From: Halobacillus campisalis
GTDB lineage: Bacteria > Bacillota > Bacilli > Bacillales > Halobacillaceae
Direction of reading: 5' to 3'
Assembly: GCF_030345335.1 (NCBI RefSeq)
Contig: NZ_JAPVRC010000006.1
Location: 183,198-247,197, forward strand
Length of the DNA stretch: 64,000 nt
Shown here: in pieces, positions 26,529-35,597 of the stretch
Numbering within the stretch: position 1 is the first letter of the stretch
Layout: each line of letters starts with the position of its first letter
Position numbers and translations under genes: made by a program
The notes under the pieces: model-generated
Told to the model about the DNA's origin: nothing
The model's database searches: none
The model's input: only the letters and a program-made list of their open reading frames with translations

Positions 26529-27890
26529 ATGTTATGGGTGAGAAAGCGCAGTTGGAGATGGATTAATGCATTATCCCCATTCCAATTGATTGCGATGTTT
26601 TATTTGTTTGCTGTTACAATTTCATCCATTTTAATTGCCCTGCCAGTAGCTCACAATCCAGGGGTGGAATTGTCGTTTATTGACATATTATTTACGGCAG
26701 TAAGTGCTGTCAGCGTGACAGGGCTGACGACTGTTCCGACTGCTGAAACATTCAGTACCACAGGTTATTTCATTTTAGCCTTTGTCCTTCAGTTTGGCGG
26801 AATAGGTGTTATGACTGTTGGAACAATGATATGGCTGGTTATGGGGAAAAAAATCGGTTTGAAAGAGCGCCGACTAATTATGACGGACCAGAACCAGACC
26901 TCTTTCCAAGGCATGGTTCGAATGGTGAAAGAAATCGTCATTGTCGTATTGATTATTGAATTTATAGGGTTTTTAACATTAGGAACTTACTTTTTACAAT
27001 ATTATGATCCTGGCGAAGCCTATCTTCAAGGTTTTTTTGGTGCGATAAGTGCTATGACTAACGGAGGATTCGATATTACCGGACAGTCGCTTATTCCTTT
27101 CAGTGATGATTATTTTGTCCAATTCATCAATATGATTTTAATTGTAGCTGGTGCAATAGGTTTCCCTGTACTGATTGAAGTTAAGCAGTATCTTTTCAAC
27201 AATTATGAAATTCGAACCATACAGTTTTCATTATTCGCTAAATTAACGTCATTCACATTTTTTGCGCTAATTCTTTATGGTGTTGTCATGATTATCGCGC
27301 TTGAATTCAATAATTTTTTCGCTGATAAAAGCTGGCATGAGATGTTTTTCTATGCACTGTTCCAATCCGTTACGACACGGAGCGGAGGGCTTGCAACTAT
27401 GGATATTAATGAATTTGCTGAACATACTCAGCTTTTCATGTCATCGCTTATGTTCATTGGTGCATCCCCAAGCAGCGTAGGAGGGGGTATTAGAACCACC
27501 ACGTTTGCACTTGTTGTCATTTTCATTTTGACTTTTGCTCGTGGAGAAAAGAATATTCGCGTCTTTCGAAGAGAAATCCATCACGAGGATTTGAATAGGG
27601 CCGTAGTGGTAACTATTATGGCGCTGATTACAGTATTCACAGCTGTAATAGCTCTAACCATCAGCGAGCCGTTCTCACTCAATGAAATTATTTTCGAAGT
27701 GTGTTCTGCATTTGGAACCGTTGGACTTTCTTTAGGCATAACCCCAGGATTGAGTTCGTTCGGGAAAGCCGTACTAATGATTCTTATGTTTATTGGAAGG
27801 ATCGGCATATTGACATTCTTGTTCAGTTTCTCAAATGATAGGAAATCAACGAATTACCATTATCCTAAAGAACGAATATTAATCGGTTAA
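26529..27890 (+). CDS. ktrD: Potassium channel subunit KtrD (KtrB/TrkH family)
   Basis: Membrane subunit of a Ktr K+ uptake system, 453 aa. The four-fold M1-P-M2 architecture is visible with its pore motifs: VTGLTT, TNGGFD, TTRSGG and FGTVGL, each with the filter glycine. The gating intramembrane loop after the third repeat (GASPSSVGGGIRTTT) is intact. It has no adjacent cytosolic partner, as for B. subtilis ktrD (ykrM); the partner KtrC is at 63.0 kb. Its likely role is K+ accumulation during osmotic upshock, important in a halophile. KtrB versus KtrD is decided mainly by the unlinked arrangement. Confidence 0.88.
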   Translation: MLWVRKRSWRWINALSPFQLIAMFYLFAVTISSILIALPVAHNPGVELSFIDILFTAVSAVSVTGLTTVPTAETFSTTGYFILAFVLQFGGIGVMTVGTMIWLVMGKKIGLKERRLIMTDQNQTSFQGMVRMVKEIVIVVLIIEFIGFLTLGTYFLQYYDPGEAYLQGFFGAISAMTNGGFDITGQSLIPFSDDYFVQFINMILIVAGAIGFPVLIEVKQYLFNNYEIRTIQFSLFAKLTSFTFFALILYGVVMIIALEFNNFFADKSWHEMFFYALFQSVTTRSGGLATMDINEFAEHTQLFMSSLMFIGASPSSVGGGIRTTTFALVVIFILTFARGEKNIRVFRREIHHEDLNRAVVVTIMALITVFTAVIALTISEPFSLNEIIFEVCSAFGTVGLSLGITPGLSSFGKAVLMILMFIGRIGILTFLFSFSNDRKSTNYHYPKERILIG

Positions 27891-27893
27891 GTA

Positions 27894-27936
27894 AAAAGCT
27901 GCCCCGCTTGTAATAAGCGGGACAGCTTTTTTTATC
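27894..27936 (+). terminator. Terminator of ktrD
   Basis: AAAGCTG(C)CCCGCTT pairs with AAGCGGG(A)CAGCTTT, then T7. It abuts the 3' end of the convergent yjcZ-like gene. Confidence 0.9.
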
Positions 27937-28054
27937 AGCAATAGAATGTTGCACCTACAATGATCAGTAGGATGAACAACACAACAATTAAAGCGAAACT
28001 GCTGCCTGGTCTAGGGCACCTGCGCCCGTGTTGGTATGGACTGTTTGCGTACAT
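27935..28054 (-). CDS. YjcZ-family sporulation-type small protein
   Basis: A 39-aa protein with a polar N-terminus (MYANSPYQHGRRCPRPG) and the family's hallmark hydrophobic tail (SSFALIVVLFILLIIVGA). YjcZ proteins are small membrane proteins of Bacillaceae, many of them spore-associated. A much longer in-frame extension to 28171 exists, but GGGAGGTGAGATC sits right before the ATG at 28054 and settles the start. Confidence 0.85.
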   Translation of the reverse strand: MYANSPYQHGRRCPRPGSSFALIVVLFILLIIVGATFYC

Positions 28055-28472
28055 GATCTCACCTCCCAAGTGTCTACATTTCAGCCTATGCATATGATGA
28101 AAGATCGTATGGGCGAAAAATAAACAATCTTCATTACCTGCAAAGCATCTGCTGCCAGCTCGATCAAACATAACCTGGCTTACGATCGGTTTTTAGAAAG
28201 GGCGGCTCTGTCTCCATTTTAAAAATTAGCTTTGCCAAAGGTTCAAATAGAGTAGCGTCATTTTCATTGCTTTTTTTTACCATTTTAGTTATTAACTGAT
28301 GGTCACAATTAATAACCTTCTTCTAATTTTCACATTATTGTAAAGAAACTATTAGAAAGTGAAATATTATAAGGTAAACTTAGAGTATATAAGTTTATCG
28401 AAGGGTATCGTGGAATATAAAACATATTAAAATCCAAAATTTAGCATAAGCACATTAAACAAATGTAATCAA
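28055..28472. other. intergenic between yjcZ and the carotenoid operon
   Basis: About 420 bases, AT-rich, between divergent genes. The leftward promoter of the yjcZ-like gene must lie in the first hundred bases. A GTTTAT...GGGTAT pair near 28392-28407 looks sigma-B-like but has only four bases between the boxes. No gene was seen. Confidence 0.4.
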
Positions 28473-28501
28473 TTGCAAGTTACATATTTCATTTGTATAC
28501 T
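28473..28501 (+). promoter_or_regulatory. Sigma-A promoter of the carotenoid operon
   Basis: TTGCAA (28473-28478), 17-base spacer, TATACT (28496-28501). Transcription would begin near 28508, about 34 bases before the first start codon. Confidence 0.6.
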
Positions 28502-28521
28502 TTTTGTATAAGTTTTGTATT
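28492..28521 (+). promoter_or_regulatory. Triple 11-bp direct repeat, candidate CarH/LitR operator
   Basis: TTTGTATA, TTTGTATA and TTTGTATT start at 28492, 28503 and 28514, exactly 11 bases apart. They cover the -10 box and the expected transcription start of the carotenoid operon, a position for repression. The unit resembles the nTnTACAn repeat bound, also at 11-bp spacing, by the B12-dependent photoreceptor repressor CarH of Thermus (C replaced by T here). The regulator gene is not in the window. Confidence 0.5.
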
Positions 28522-28541
28522 AGAGAGCAGGTGTAGTGACC

Positions 28542-30023
28542 ATGAAGAAAATTGCAATAGTAGGTGCAGGGCCGGGTGGATTAGCAGCTGCAATGATTCT
28601 AGCCAGCGAAGGGCACGATGTTCATGTCTTTGAAAAGCAGGGTTATGTAGGTGGAAGGAACGGCCATTTTAATTTAGGCTCATATACATTCGATATAGGG
28701 CCGACGTTCCTAAGTATGCCTCATATTGTAGAAGAGCTGTTTAATCAATCCCACAGAAATGTTCATGATTACTTAGACCTGGTAGAGTTAGCGCCTATGT
28801 ACGAGCTGCAATTTTCGGATAAGCGTGTCCCTATGTATCGGGATCGTACAAAAATGTTAGCTGAGATTGCAAAGCATTTCCCGGGGAATGAACAAGGTTA
28901 CTTGAATTTCATGGAAGATACGAGAAAAAAGATGAACGCCTTGCTTCCATTGCTGCAAACCCGACACCATCGTTTGAGGGATTATGTCAGTAAAAGAGCC
29001 TTAAAGGCGCTGCCAAGGCTTTCATTAGGAAAGTCTGTATACGATGTTTTATCGGACTATTTCACTGATGAGAATTTAAAAATCGCCTTTACCTTCCAGG
29101 CTAAGTATCTGGGAATGTCACCATGGGAATGCCCAGGCGCCTTTTCCATCTTATCCTATATGGAGCATGAATACGGAGTTTTTCACCCGTTAGGTGGGGT
29201 GAACCAGCTCTCTAAAGCTATGGCTAAAGTAACGGAAGAACATGGCGGCGCTATTCATTTAAATCAGGGAGTCCAGGAATTTATGCTGGATGGGAAAAGG
29301 ATATCCAGTATAAAGCTCGATTCAGGAGAAACGTTTGAAGCGGATGAGGTTATTGTTAATGCCGATTTCGCTCAAGCTATGAGCCACTTGATAAAAGATG
29401 ATACCCTTAAGAAATATTCAAAAGAAAAGATTGAAAAGAAAAAGTATTCCTGTTCGACTTTCATGATTTATGCCGGTGTCGATAAATTGTACGATATGCC
29501 ACATCATACGATATTGTTTGCTGAAGATTATAAAAAAAATGTCGAAGAAATGACTAAGGATTTAGTGCTTTCAAAGGAGCCATCGATTTACATTCATAAT
29601 GCCAGTGTTACAGATCCTACATTAGCACCAGAAGGTCACTCAGCAATCTATATATTAGCACCAGTGCCAAATAATTACGCAGAAATCGACTGGGCAGATA
29701 AAGAAGAGCAATTTAAAGAACTTGTCTTAAATGAAGTGGAACAGAAGACAGGTTTTAACAACCTTCGTGCTCACATTGTTGAAGAGAAAGTTTTGACACC
29801 GATGCAGTGGGAAACAGACCATTTCGTGCATAAAGGAGCAACGTTCAGTATGGGTCATCAACTTTCTCAAATGATGTATTTCCGTCCTCACAATCGATTT
29901 CAGGAATTTGATAACTGCTGGTTGGTAGGAGGAGGAACGCATCCCGGAAGCGGACTGCCGACCATTCTTGAATCTGCAAGAATTACGACGAACTGGATAA
30001 ACGAAATGGAGGCGGCCCAATGA
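28542..30023 (+). CDS. CrtN-like carotenoid desaturase/oxidase (first copy)
   Basis: FAD-dependent phytoene-desaturase-family enzyme, 493 aa. N-terminal dinucleotide-binding motif IVGAGPGGLAAAMILASEG followed by FEKQGYVGGRNG; C-terminal FAD motif LVGGGTHPGSGLPT. In C30 pathways such enzymes desaturate 4,4'-diapophytoene or oxidise its end methyl groups; which step this copy carries out cannot be decided without alignment. The ATG at 28542 (8 bases after AGGTG) is preferred to the GTG at 28536. The stop overlaps the next start by four bases (ATGA). Confidence 0.85.
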   Translation: MKKIAIVGAGPGGLAAAMILASEGHDVHVFEKQGYVGGRNGHFNLGSYTFDIGPTFLSMPHIVEELFNQSHRNVHDYLDLVELAPMYELQFSDKRVPMYRDRTKMLAEIAKHFPGNEQGYLNFMEDTRKKMNALLPLLQTRHHRLRDYVSKRALKALPRLSLGKSVYDVLSDYFTDENLKIAFTFQAKYLGMSPWECPGAFSILSYMEHEYGVFHPLGGVNQLSKAMAKVTEEHGGAIHLNQGVQEFMLDGKRISSIKLDSGETFEADEVIVNADFAQAMSHLIKDDTLKKYSKEKIEKKKYSCSTFMIYAGVDKLYDMPHHTILFAEDYKKNVEEMTKDLVLSKEPSIYIHNASVTDPTLAPEGHSAIYILAPVPNNYAEIDWADKEEQFKELVLNEVEQKTGFNNLRAHIVEEKVLTPMQWETDHFVHKGATFSMGHQLSQMMYFRPHNRFQEFDNCWLVGGGTHPGSGLPTILESARITTNWINEMEAAQ

Positions 30024-31501
30024 TAAAGTCTCATACAGCTATTGTAGGAGGAGGGATTGGCGGACTAGTTACTGCTTTGCTCTTGTCTAATAAGGGAAAT
30101 GACCGCATTTCAATTTTTGAGAAAAATGACTATCTTGGTGGGCGTCTCACTTACGAAAGGCACGGAGAGTATAAGATCGATCAAGGACCTACCATTATTT
30201 TACTTCCTGATATGCTGTTAGATATATTGGAAGAAGGCGGAATGAGACGTGAGGAAATTCCAATTGAGCTTTGTGACCCGCTTTATCACATTCATTTCAA
30301 GGACGGAACTACTTATACGAAATATGCAGATACAGAAAAGCAAAAAGAAGAACTAAACAAAAAGTTCCCGGGGAATGAACAAGGTTATGATCGATTTCTC
30401 AAGGATATGAAGCTAAGGTTTATGCAAGGAAAAGAGCAGTTTCTAGAACAATCATTTGTAGACAAGAAAAGCTTTTTCACTCGTAAAAACCTTCAAACCC
30501 TGTTGAGGCTGAAAGCTTATCAAAATGTAAAGAAAATGATGAGGAGCTATTTTAACGATGAGCGTCTGGTCGAAGCTTATACACTTCAAACTTTATATAT
30601 AGGTGGACACCCTGAACAATCACCTGCAATGTATTCATTGGTCTCTTACAGTGAGCATACCCACGGAATCTGGTATATGAAGGGTGGGTATGCACACCTT
30701 GTGGATCTAATTGTCCAAGAATTAGTAAACAGAGGAGTGGAAATACACACGAAAAGTGAAGTCGAGCAATTGCCGATAACGAATAAACGAATCAATAATA
30801 TAGAGGTCTCAGGTGTTACAACACCCGTCGATCAGGTGGTTTTAAACGGTGACTTCCCCGTGATGGACAAACTTTTCAATAAAAAAGATCGATTAAATCG
30901 TAAATATACTCCATCATCAGGCTGTGTGCTCATTTATATGGGGGTTAATAGACATTTTGAAAATGACACTATTCATCAATTTTTCATGTCTGATAATTTC
31001 GACGCTCATATGAATCAAGTATTTACCCAAAAGATTTTGCCTGAAGACCCGTCTTTTTACACCTTCCAGCCTTCATTGATTGATTCTTCTTTAGCTCCTG
31101 AAGGGAAAGGTGTACTTTATACGCTGATACCGGTCCCTGCGGGGGAAATGGTAGATTGGAAAGATCGGGAAGTTCTCGTTCAAGCAGTTCTCGATGAAAT
31201 GGAAAACAGGGGTTTTCCGAATTTACGAGAACATATCGAGTGGATGAAAGTGAGAACTCCAGAAGACGCATCCAAAGAGGGGCTTTTTGCAGGAGGAAGT
31301 TTTGGAATTGCACCGACTTTATTTCAATCCGGTGTTTTTCGCCCTCAGCTTCAGCCTTACCCTGTAGATAATTTATATGCTGTAGGGGCGTCTATTCACC
31401 CTGGAGGAGGTATCCCTATCGTTATGCAGGGAGCGAAATTACTGGCTGATCATTTGCAAGAAAAGAGGACTTCGAGGCATAATTACAAGCGAGGTGGGTA
31501 A
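30020..31501 (+). CDS. CrtN-like carotenoid desaturase (second copy)
   Basis: Second phytoene-desaturase-family enzyme of the operon, 493 aa. FAD-binding motif [19 protein letters not shown], then [16 protein letters not shown]-terminal [21 protein letters not shown], the form most typical of desaturases (CrtN/CrtI). It shares PGNEQGY and related segments with the first copy, so the two probably arose by duplication. It is likely the 4,4'-diapophytoene desaturase, or shares the desaturation steps with the first copy; this is inferred. It is coupled to both neighbours: four-base overlap upstream, one base before crtM downstream. Confidence 0.85.
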   Translation: MIKSHTAIVGGGIGGLVTALLLSNKGNDRISIFEKNDYLGGRLTYERHGEYKIDQGPTIILLPDMLLDILEEGGMRREEIPIELCDPLYHIHFKDGTTYTKYADTEKQKEELNKKFPGNEQGYDRFLKDMKLRFMQGKEQFLEQSFVDKKSFFTRKNLQTLLRLKAYQNVKKMMRSYFNDERLVEAYTLQTLYIGGHPEQSPAMYSLVSYSEHTHGIWYMKGGYAHLVDLIVQELVNRGVEIHTKSEVEQLPITNKRINNIEVSGVTTPVDQVVLNGDFPVMDKLFNKKDRLNRKYTPSSGCVLIYMGVNRHFENDTIHQFFMSDNFDAHMNQVFTQKILPEDPSFYTFQPSLIDSSLAPEGKGVLYTLIPVPAGEMVDWKDREVLVQAVLDEMENRGFPNLREHIEWMKVRTPEDASKEGLFAGGSFGIAPTLFQSGVFRPQLQPYPVDNLYAVGASIHPGGGIPIVMQGAKLLADHLQEKRTSRHNYKRGG

Positions 31502-31502
31502 A

Positions 31503-32339
31503 ATGACGGACTTGAACAAAGCTTACGATTATTGCAAAAATGTAATTGATAACCATTCTAAAACTTTCTCTAAAGCATTCTCGATGCTTCCGAAACAGCA
31601 GAAGAAGGCTGTATGGGCTATTTATACCTTCTGCAGACGAGTGGATGATATAGTAGATGAAGGACTGCATCCCGAAGAAGAGTTAAAAGCCTTTTCTCAA
31701 GAGTTTGACTTATTCATTGAGGGCAAACTGAAGACAGATCACCCAGGATGGATCGCGTTAGCTGATGTGTTCGATCATTTCACAATTGATGTAGAACCGT
31801 TTCATCAAATGATCGAAGGACAGTGGATGGACTTAAGGCCAACGGATATCGAAGATAAGAAAGACTTATTACATTATTGCTACCACGTAGCAAGTACAGT
31901 AGGATTAATGCTGCTACCAGTAATTGCTCCGGGCAAAGAAAGAGATCTGAGGCAAGGGGCGATCGAACTGGGATACGCCATGCAGATCACTAACATTCTA
32001 CGTGACATAGGGGAGGACTTGGAGCGAGGACGAGTATATATTCCTAGACAAACTATGGAACTTCATCAATATACACATTCAGACCTTATGAACGGCACGA
32101 TTGACCCATCATTTATTGCATTGTGGGAAGATTTAGCGAAAGACGCAGAAAGCTATTATACTAGTGCTATCTCCACTTTGCCGCAGTATCCTATCTATTC
32201 AAGGACTCCTGTTAAGGGCGCTGCGTACATGTACAGAGCTATTCTGACTTCTGTAAGAAATAATAATTATGACGTTTTTAAAAAAAGGAATTATGTTTCT
32301 GATCAACAAAAGAAGCAAATTATTGCTGAAATGCAATAA
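31503..32339 (+). CDS. crtM: Dehydrosqualene (diapophytoene) synthase CrtM
   Basis: Squalene/phytoene synthase family enzyme of 278 aa, joining two farnesyl diphosphates to dehydrosqualene, the first committed step of C30 carotenoid synthesis. Aspartate-rich substrate motifs are RRVDDIVDE near residue 50 and [14 protein letters not shown] in the second half. The C30 rather than C40 product is inferred from the Bacillaceae context and size. The ATG at 31503, after AGGTGGG, is preferred to the GTG at 31494. The last codons form half of a terminator hairpin. Confidence 0.9.
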   Translation: MTDLNKAYDYCKNVIDNHSKTFSKAFSMLPKQQKKAVWAIYTFCRRVDDIVDEGLHPEEELKAFSQEFDLFIEGKLKTDHPGWIALADVFDHFTIDVEPFHQMIEGQWMDLRPTDIEDKKDLLHYCYHVASTVGLMLLPVIAPGKERDLRQGAIELGYAMQITNILRDIGEDLERGRVYIPRQTMELHQYTHSDLMNGTIDPSFIALWEDLAKDAESYYTSAISTLPQYPIYSRTPVKGAAYMYRAILTSVRNNNYDVFKKRNYVSDQQKKQIIAEMQ

Positions 32340-32351
32340 TTTGCTTCTTTT
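32308..32351. terminator. Bidirectional terminator built into two coding ends
   Basis: A perfect 19-bp stem (32308-32326 with 32333-32351) and a 6-base loop TGAAAT. The stop of crtM (32337-32339) and that of the opposing crtP-like gene (32350-32352) both lie in its right arm, so one hairpin closes both operons and is itself mostly coding. T-rich on both strands (TTCTTTTAC; TTCTTTTG). Confidence 0.85.
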
Positions 32352-33819
32352 ACTCTATAGAAACAATTTTCCCTAAAATATGATTAGCGACATTTTGACC
32401 GCTTAATACGACCATAGGAGAACCACCACCTGGGTGTGTGCTGCCACCGCAGAAATAAAGGTTACTATAATCCTGCGATTTATTGAATGGACGGCGGAAT
32501 GCCTGTAATCTGGTGTTGGAAGAAGGTCCGTATATGGAGCCGCGATAAGCTCTGAACGTCGATTGTATTTCTCCAGGGTCAATCACTCTTTCAGCAGCTA
32601 CGTAGTCTGAAAGCGGGAGACCTGTCCTTTTCAGCTTACTATATATCAAATCCTTATAACCTTCAGGTGCAGATTCATTATTATTTAAAGGAGGGGCATT
32701 TACTAAAATGAAGCAGTTATCCCCTTGAGGTGATATGCTGGGATCGGTTTTTGATGAAGTACATACATAGATAGTAGGGTCTTCGCTATATTCTTGATTT
32801 TTCAACATTTGAAATTCCTTTTTGTAATCTTTTGAAAAAACTACATGATGATGATGTAGCGGATCGATTTTAGTGTTTAACCCTGCCAATATGACATAGG
32901 CGGAGGTAGAAGCGTCCATTTTGTGAATGATGCGGTCGCTGAAAGACGGTCTTTCTTCGTCTTTCAAGAGCATAGGAAGAGAAGACAGTAGATCTCCATT
33001 TAGAATCACATGATCTGCTTCAACTACTTGACCGTTCGACAGTTTGACACCTGTAATTCTATTAGAATCCGTGATCAGCTTTACTACCTCCGTACGGTTA
33101 TGGAGAGTAGCCCCCAATTTTTTTGCAGCTTTAACAAAGGACTCTGCGATTTTCGTATTTCCTCCAGGAAGGTAATATACGCCGTCTCCTAGTTCAAGGT
33201 GGGCAATCATAGCAAAGGTTGCGGGGGAGGTGTATGGGTTTGAACCCGTGTACGTAGCATAACGGTTCAACGATTGGATGATATGAGAATTCTGAAAATA
33301 TTTTTTGAAAAAATGATCCATAGACTCAAATGGTCTTACCTTGGCCATGCTGGCGAATAATTCAGGAGAAAGATAGTCCATATAGCCTGTGAAGCTTCGA
33401 TTCAAAAAGTGACGATTGGAAAGAGTGTATAATCGGTGGACTTCTGTTAAAAATTCATCATATAATGCCATACCTTTAGGATCAAGCCGGGAAAATTGCT
33501 CTTTCATATAACTTCTGTCAGTAGAAAAATCAAAAATGGTGCCGTCTTCGAATTGGTTCCTTGTATGATTTTCTATTTGAATGAAGGGAAGTTCTTCTTC
33601 GGGTACAAGACCTGCTTGCGAAACGATTTGTTTAAACACATGGGGCATCGTAATCGTATTGGGGCCGAAATCAAAATGATAGCCATCTTGTTTAACGTCC
33701 ATCATTTTACCTCCAAAATGCTCGTTTTTTTCAAATAATTCAACATCTACCCCGTGCTTGGCAAGCGTCACGGCTGAAGACAAGCCTCCAAGTCCTCCAC
33801 CTATAATTATAGTTTTCAT
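32350..33819 (-). CDS. CrtP-like diaponeurosporene oxidase (third CrtN homologue)
   Basis: FAD-dependent enzyme of the CrtN/CrtP family, 489 aa. It begins IIIGGGLGGLSSAVTLAKHG and FEKNEHFGGK; the C-terminal part (RAYRGSIYGPSS, LYFCGGSTHPGGGSPMVVLSGQ) matches the pattern of staphylococcal CrtP, which oxidises a terminal methyl of 4,4'-diaponeurosporene, better than that of CrtN. The product would supply the carboxyl or aldehyde end for glycosylation. The four-base overlap with the glycosyltransferase gene supports this. Last gene of the leftward operon. Confidence 0.82.
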   Translation of the reverse strand: MKTIIIGGGLGGLSSAVTLAKHGVDVELFEKNEHFGGKMMDVKQDGYHFDFGPNTITMPHVFKQIVSQAGLVPEEELPFIQIENHTRNQFEDGTIFDFSTDRSYMKEQFSRLDPKGMALYDEFLTEVHRLYTLSNRHFLNRSFTGYMDYLSPELFASMAKVRPFESMDHFFKKYFQNSHIIQSLNRYATYTGSNPYTSPATFAMIAHLELGDGVYYLPGGNTKIAESFVKAAKKLGATLHNRTEVVKLITDSNRITGVKLSNGQVVEADHVILNGDLLSSLPMLLKDEERPSFSDRIIHKMDASTSAYVILAGLNTKIDPLHHHHVVFSKDYKKEFQMLKNQEYSEDPTIYVCTSSKTDPSISPQGDNCFILVNAPPLNNNESAPEGYKDLIYSKLKRTGLPLSDYVAAERVIDPGEIQSTFRAYRGSIYGPSSNTRLQAFRRPFNKSQDYSNLYFCGGSTHPGGGSPMVVLSGQNVANHILGKIVSIE

Positions 33820-34919
33820 TTATAAGATCTTCCTTTCCATTGGTAAGATTGCCCTCTTATATGCACACTCATAGAAGCAAAAAGGATTGAGATTAAAAGG
33901 ATGATAGATACTGGCAGCAACCAGGCTAACCAGAGGGGATGCCTCGTTATAGTGTCTATATACATTTTAAAACAGACAGTGAGTAGAAAAGGGAGGACAA
34001 ATATCCAATTTTGAATCAGCACTCCGTAAATACCTAAAGTAAAAGGTAGTAGAAAAAGAATCAAGTAAGAAATCGTCAGAAAAATTACCATCAAAGGAGA
34101 GCGTCCGACTCCAGTATAAATATTCTTCTTGAAACCCTCCCACGTTTCTTTTGAGGAGTCATACATGAATGAAATCACTTCATCAGTGATATTACATAAA
34201 AGCATTTTATAGCCCTGTTTCTTTACCTCTCTTGCGATATGTACATCTTCTACTAAAGAATTTTTTACAGAAGCATGCCCGCCGATATTTTCATAAACCT
34301 CCCGCTTGATCACGATAAATATACCGCAGGCTGCTGTGAAGGCAGGACGTAATGTGAAATTGGCTACTGCCAATGGAAGGTGTAAAAGTACGACCATGTG
34401 CTGCAGGGGAACCAGCATATGTGCTAAAAAATGGTAGTTAGGATATTTCGGGAATCCGCTCAACATAGAAGCGCCATGTTTTTCCATAGTCGCGATAGTT
34501 TTTTCAATGACAGAGGGTTGAACCCGTGCGTCTGCATCTAGAAAAAAATAAAGGTCACCTTCTGCTTGTTCGGCAAGTTGATGACAAGCAAATACTTTCC
34601 CATTCCAACCTTCAGGCAACTTTTTTCCTGTAACAATCTTGAATCTTGAATCTTCTTTAGTCTGCTCTTGTAAAAGGCGCAGAGTGTCGTCTTCAGAATG
34701 ATCATCTAACAAAACAAACTCGATATCAGTGTATGTCAGTTTTTTAAGGGATCTCACCAGCCCTTCAACATTTTCTTCTTCATTACGTAAAGGTACGAGC
34801 AAGGATACCTTGTGATGTATCGGTTGTGAACGCCTAAGCTTAAGTTTAGGAAGAAAAATCGAATTGATGATTGTCCATACGTTCAAGAGGAACGTGCAAA
34901 TGACAGCGGTCGTTAACAA
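33816..34919 (-). CDS. CrtQ-like family 2 glycosyltransferase
   Basis: Membrane-bound GT2 glycosyltransferase, 367 aa, matching the CrtQ type that glucosylates 4,4'-diaponeurosporenoate. One N-terminal TM helix, then the GT-A domain with LVPLRNEEENVEGLV, LDDHSEDDT, FLDADARV (DxD), VEDVHIAREV, and two to three C-terminal TM helices. The start is TTG at 34919; an in-frame TGA four codons earlier (the stop of the acyltransferase) rules out a longer form. Part of a tightly packed leftward carotenoid operon. Confidence 0.85.
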   Translation of the reverse strand: MLTTAVICTFLLNVWTIINSIFLPKLKLRRSQPIHHKVSLLVPLRNEEENVEGLVRSLKKLTYTDIEFVLLDDHSEDDTLRLLQEQTKEDSRFKIVTGKKLPEGWNGKVFACHQLAEQAEGDLYFFLDADARVQPSVIEKTIATMEKHGASMLSGFPKYPNYHFLAHMLVPLQHMVVLLHLPLAVANFTLRPAFTAACGIFIVIKREVYENIGGHASVKNSLVEDVHIAREVKKQGYKMLLCNITDEVISFMYDSSKETWEGFKKNIYTGVGRSPLMVIFLTISYLILFLLPFTLGIYGVLIQNWIFVLPFLLTVCFKMYIDTITRHPLWLAWLLPVSIILLISILFASMSVHIRGQSYQWKGRSYK

Positions 34920-34925
34920 TTTGCA

Positions 34926-35597
34926 TCATTCCCTTCCGTAGTTAATAAAAGATTTGTGGTCCTCTGCAATAACGCATTGTTTCAACTGATCAAGCTGATT
35001 TGTAGCCTTGTCTTCAAACAGTTGAGTTCTCGCTTTTCTGCTGTAATTCGCGTATGCCTCTGGTTTCAAAGGAGGGCCAATGTGAATATACAAATTTGGT
35101 TTTTTATGATGTTCCATCGAGTAATAAATTGATACTTGTACAATAGAAAGCTGCTCAACTTTTTGGGAAATATAAGAAGCGCCACTATAGAACCCTAATG
35201 GACGTTTCTCCAGGTGCTGCTCTTCACCTTGAGGAAAGATCCAGACAGTTTTATCATGATGCAATAAATCTACACTATATCGTAAAGATTCAAGTAGATG
35301 TTTGCGGTCATCCGTGTTAATAGAATACATACCGATTTTTCTAAAAAAAGGAAATCGACGAATTCCTTCTTCATGCATCATTCCATAGGCATCAGACCTG
35401 ATGATTTGTTCGTTCAAGAAGAAAATGACCAATGAATCCCACCAACTTGAATGGTTGACCATAAAGAGGGTACGTTTGTTCATTGGTTTTTTAGTTGAAT
35501 TCTTTACATAAATGTTATGGAAGTGATGTTTTAGAAACTTGCGGTTGAATCTAGTGAATCCCCATAGAATAAAATTGTTCTTATCTGCTTTCAGCAT
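34926..35597 (-). CDS. PlsC-like acyltransferase of the carotenoid operon
   Basis: Lysophospholipid acyltransferase (PlsC/1-acylglycerol-3-phosphate acyltransferase) family member, 223 aa, with the catalytic HX4D motif NHSSWWDSL near residue 48 and FPQGEEQ as block III. Its location between the CruF-like and glycosyltransferase genes suggests it acylates the sugar of a carotenoid glycoside, the step done by the unrelated CrtO in Staphylococcus; this is inference. It overlaps the upstream gene by 17 bases. Confidence 0.8.
   Translation of the reverse strand: MLKADKNNFILWGFTRFNRKFLKHHFHNIYVKNSTKKPMNKRTLFMVNHSSWWDSLVIFFLNEQIIRSDAYGMMHEEGIRRFPFFRKIGMYSINTDDRKHLLESLRYSVDLLHHDKTVWIFPQGEEQHLEKRPLGFYSGASYISQKVEQLSIVQVSIYYSMEHHKKPNLYIHIGPPLKPEAYANYSRKARTQLFEDKATNQLDQLKQCVIAEDHKSFINYGRE

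Noticed and set aside
28055..28171. Long N-terminal extension of the YjcZ-like ORF
   Set aside because: The ribosome binding site GGGAGGTGAGATC and family homology start at 28054; the extension is not YjcZ-like.
28392..28407. GTTTAT and GGGTAT boxes upstream of the carotenoid operon, sigma-B-like
   Set aside because: Only four bases separate the boxes; sigma-B needs about 12-15.
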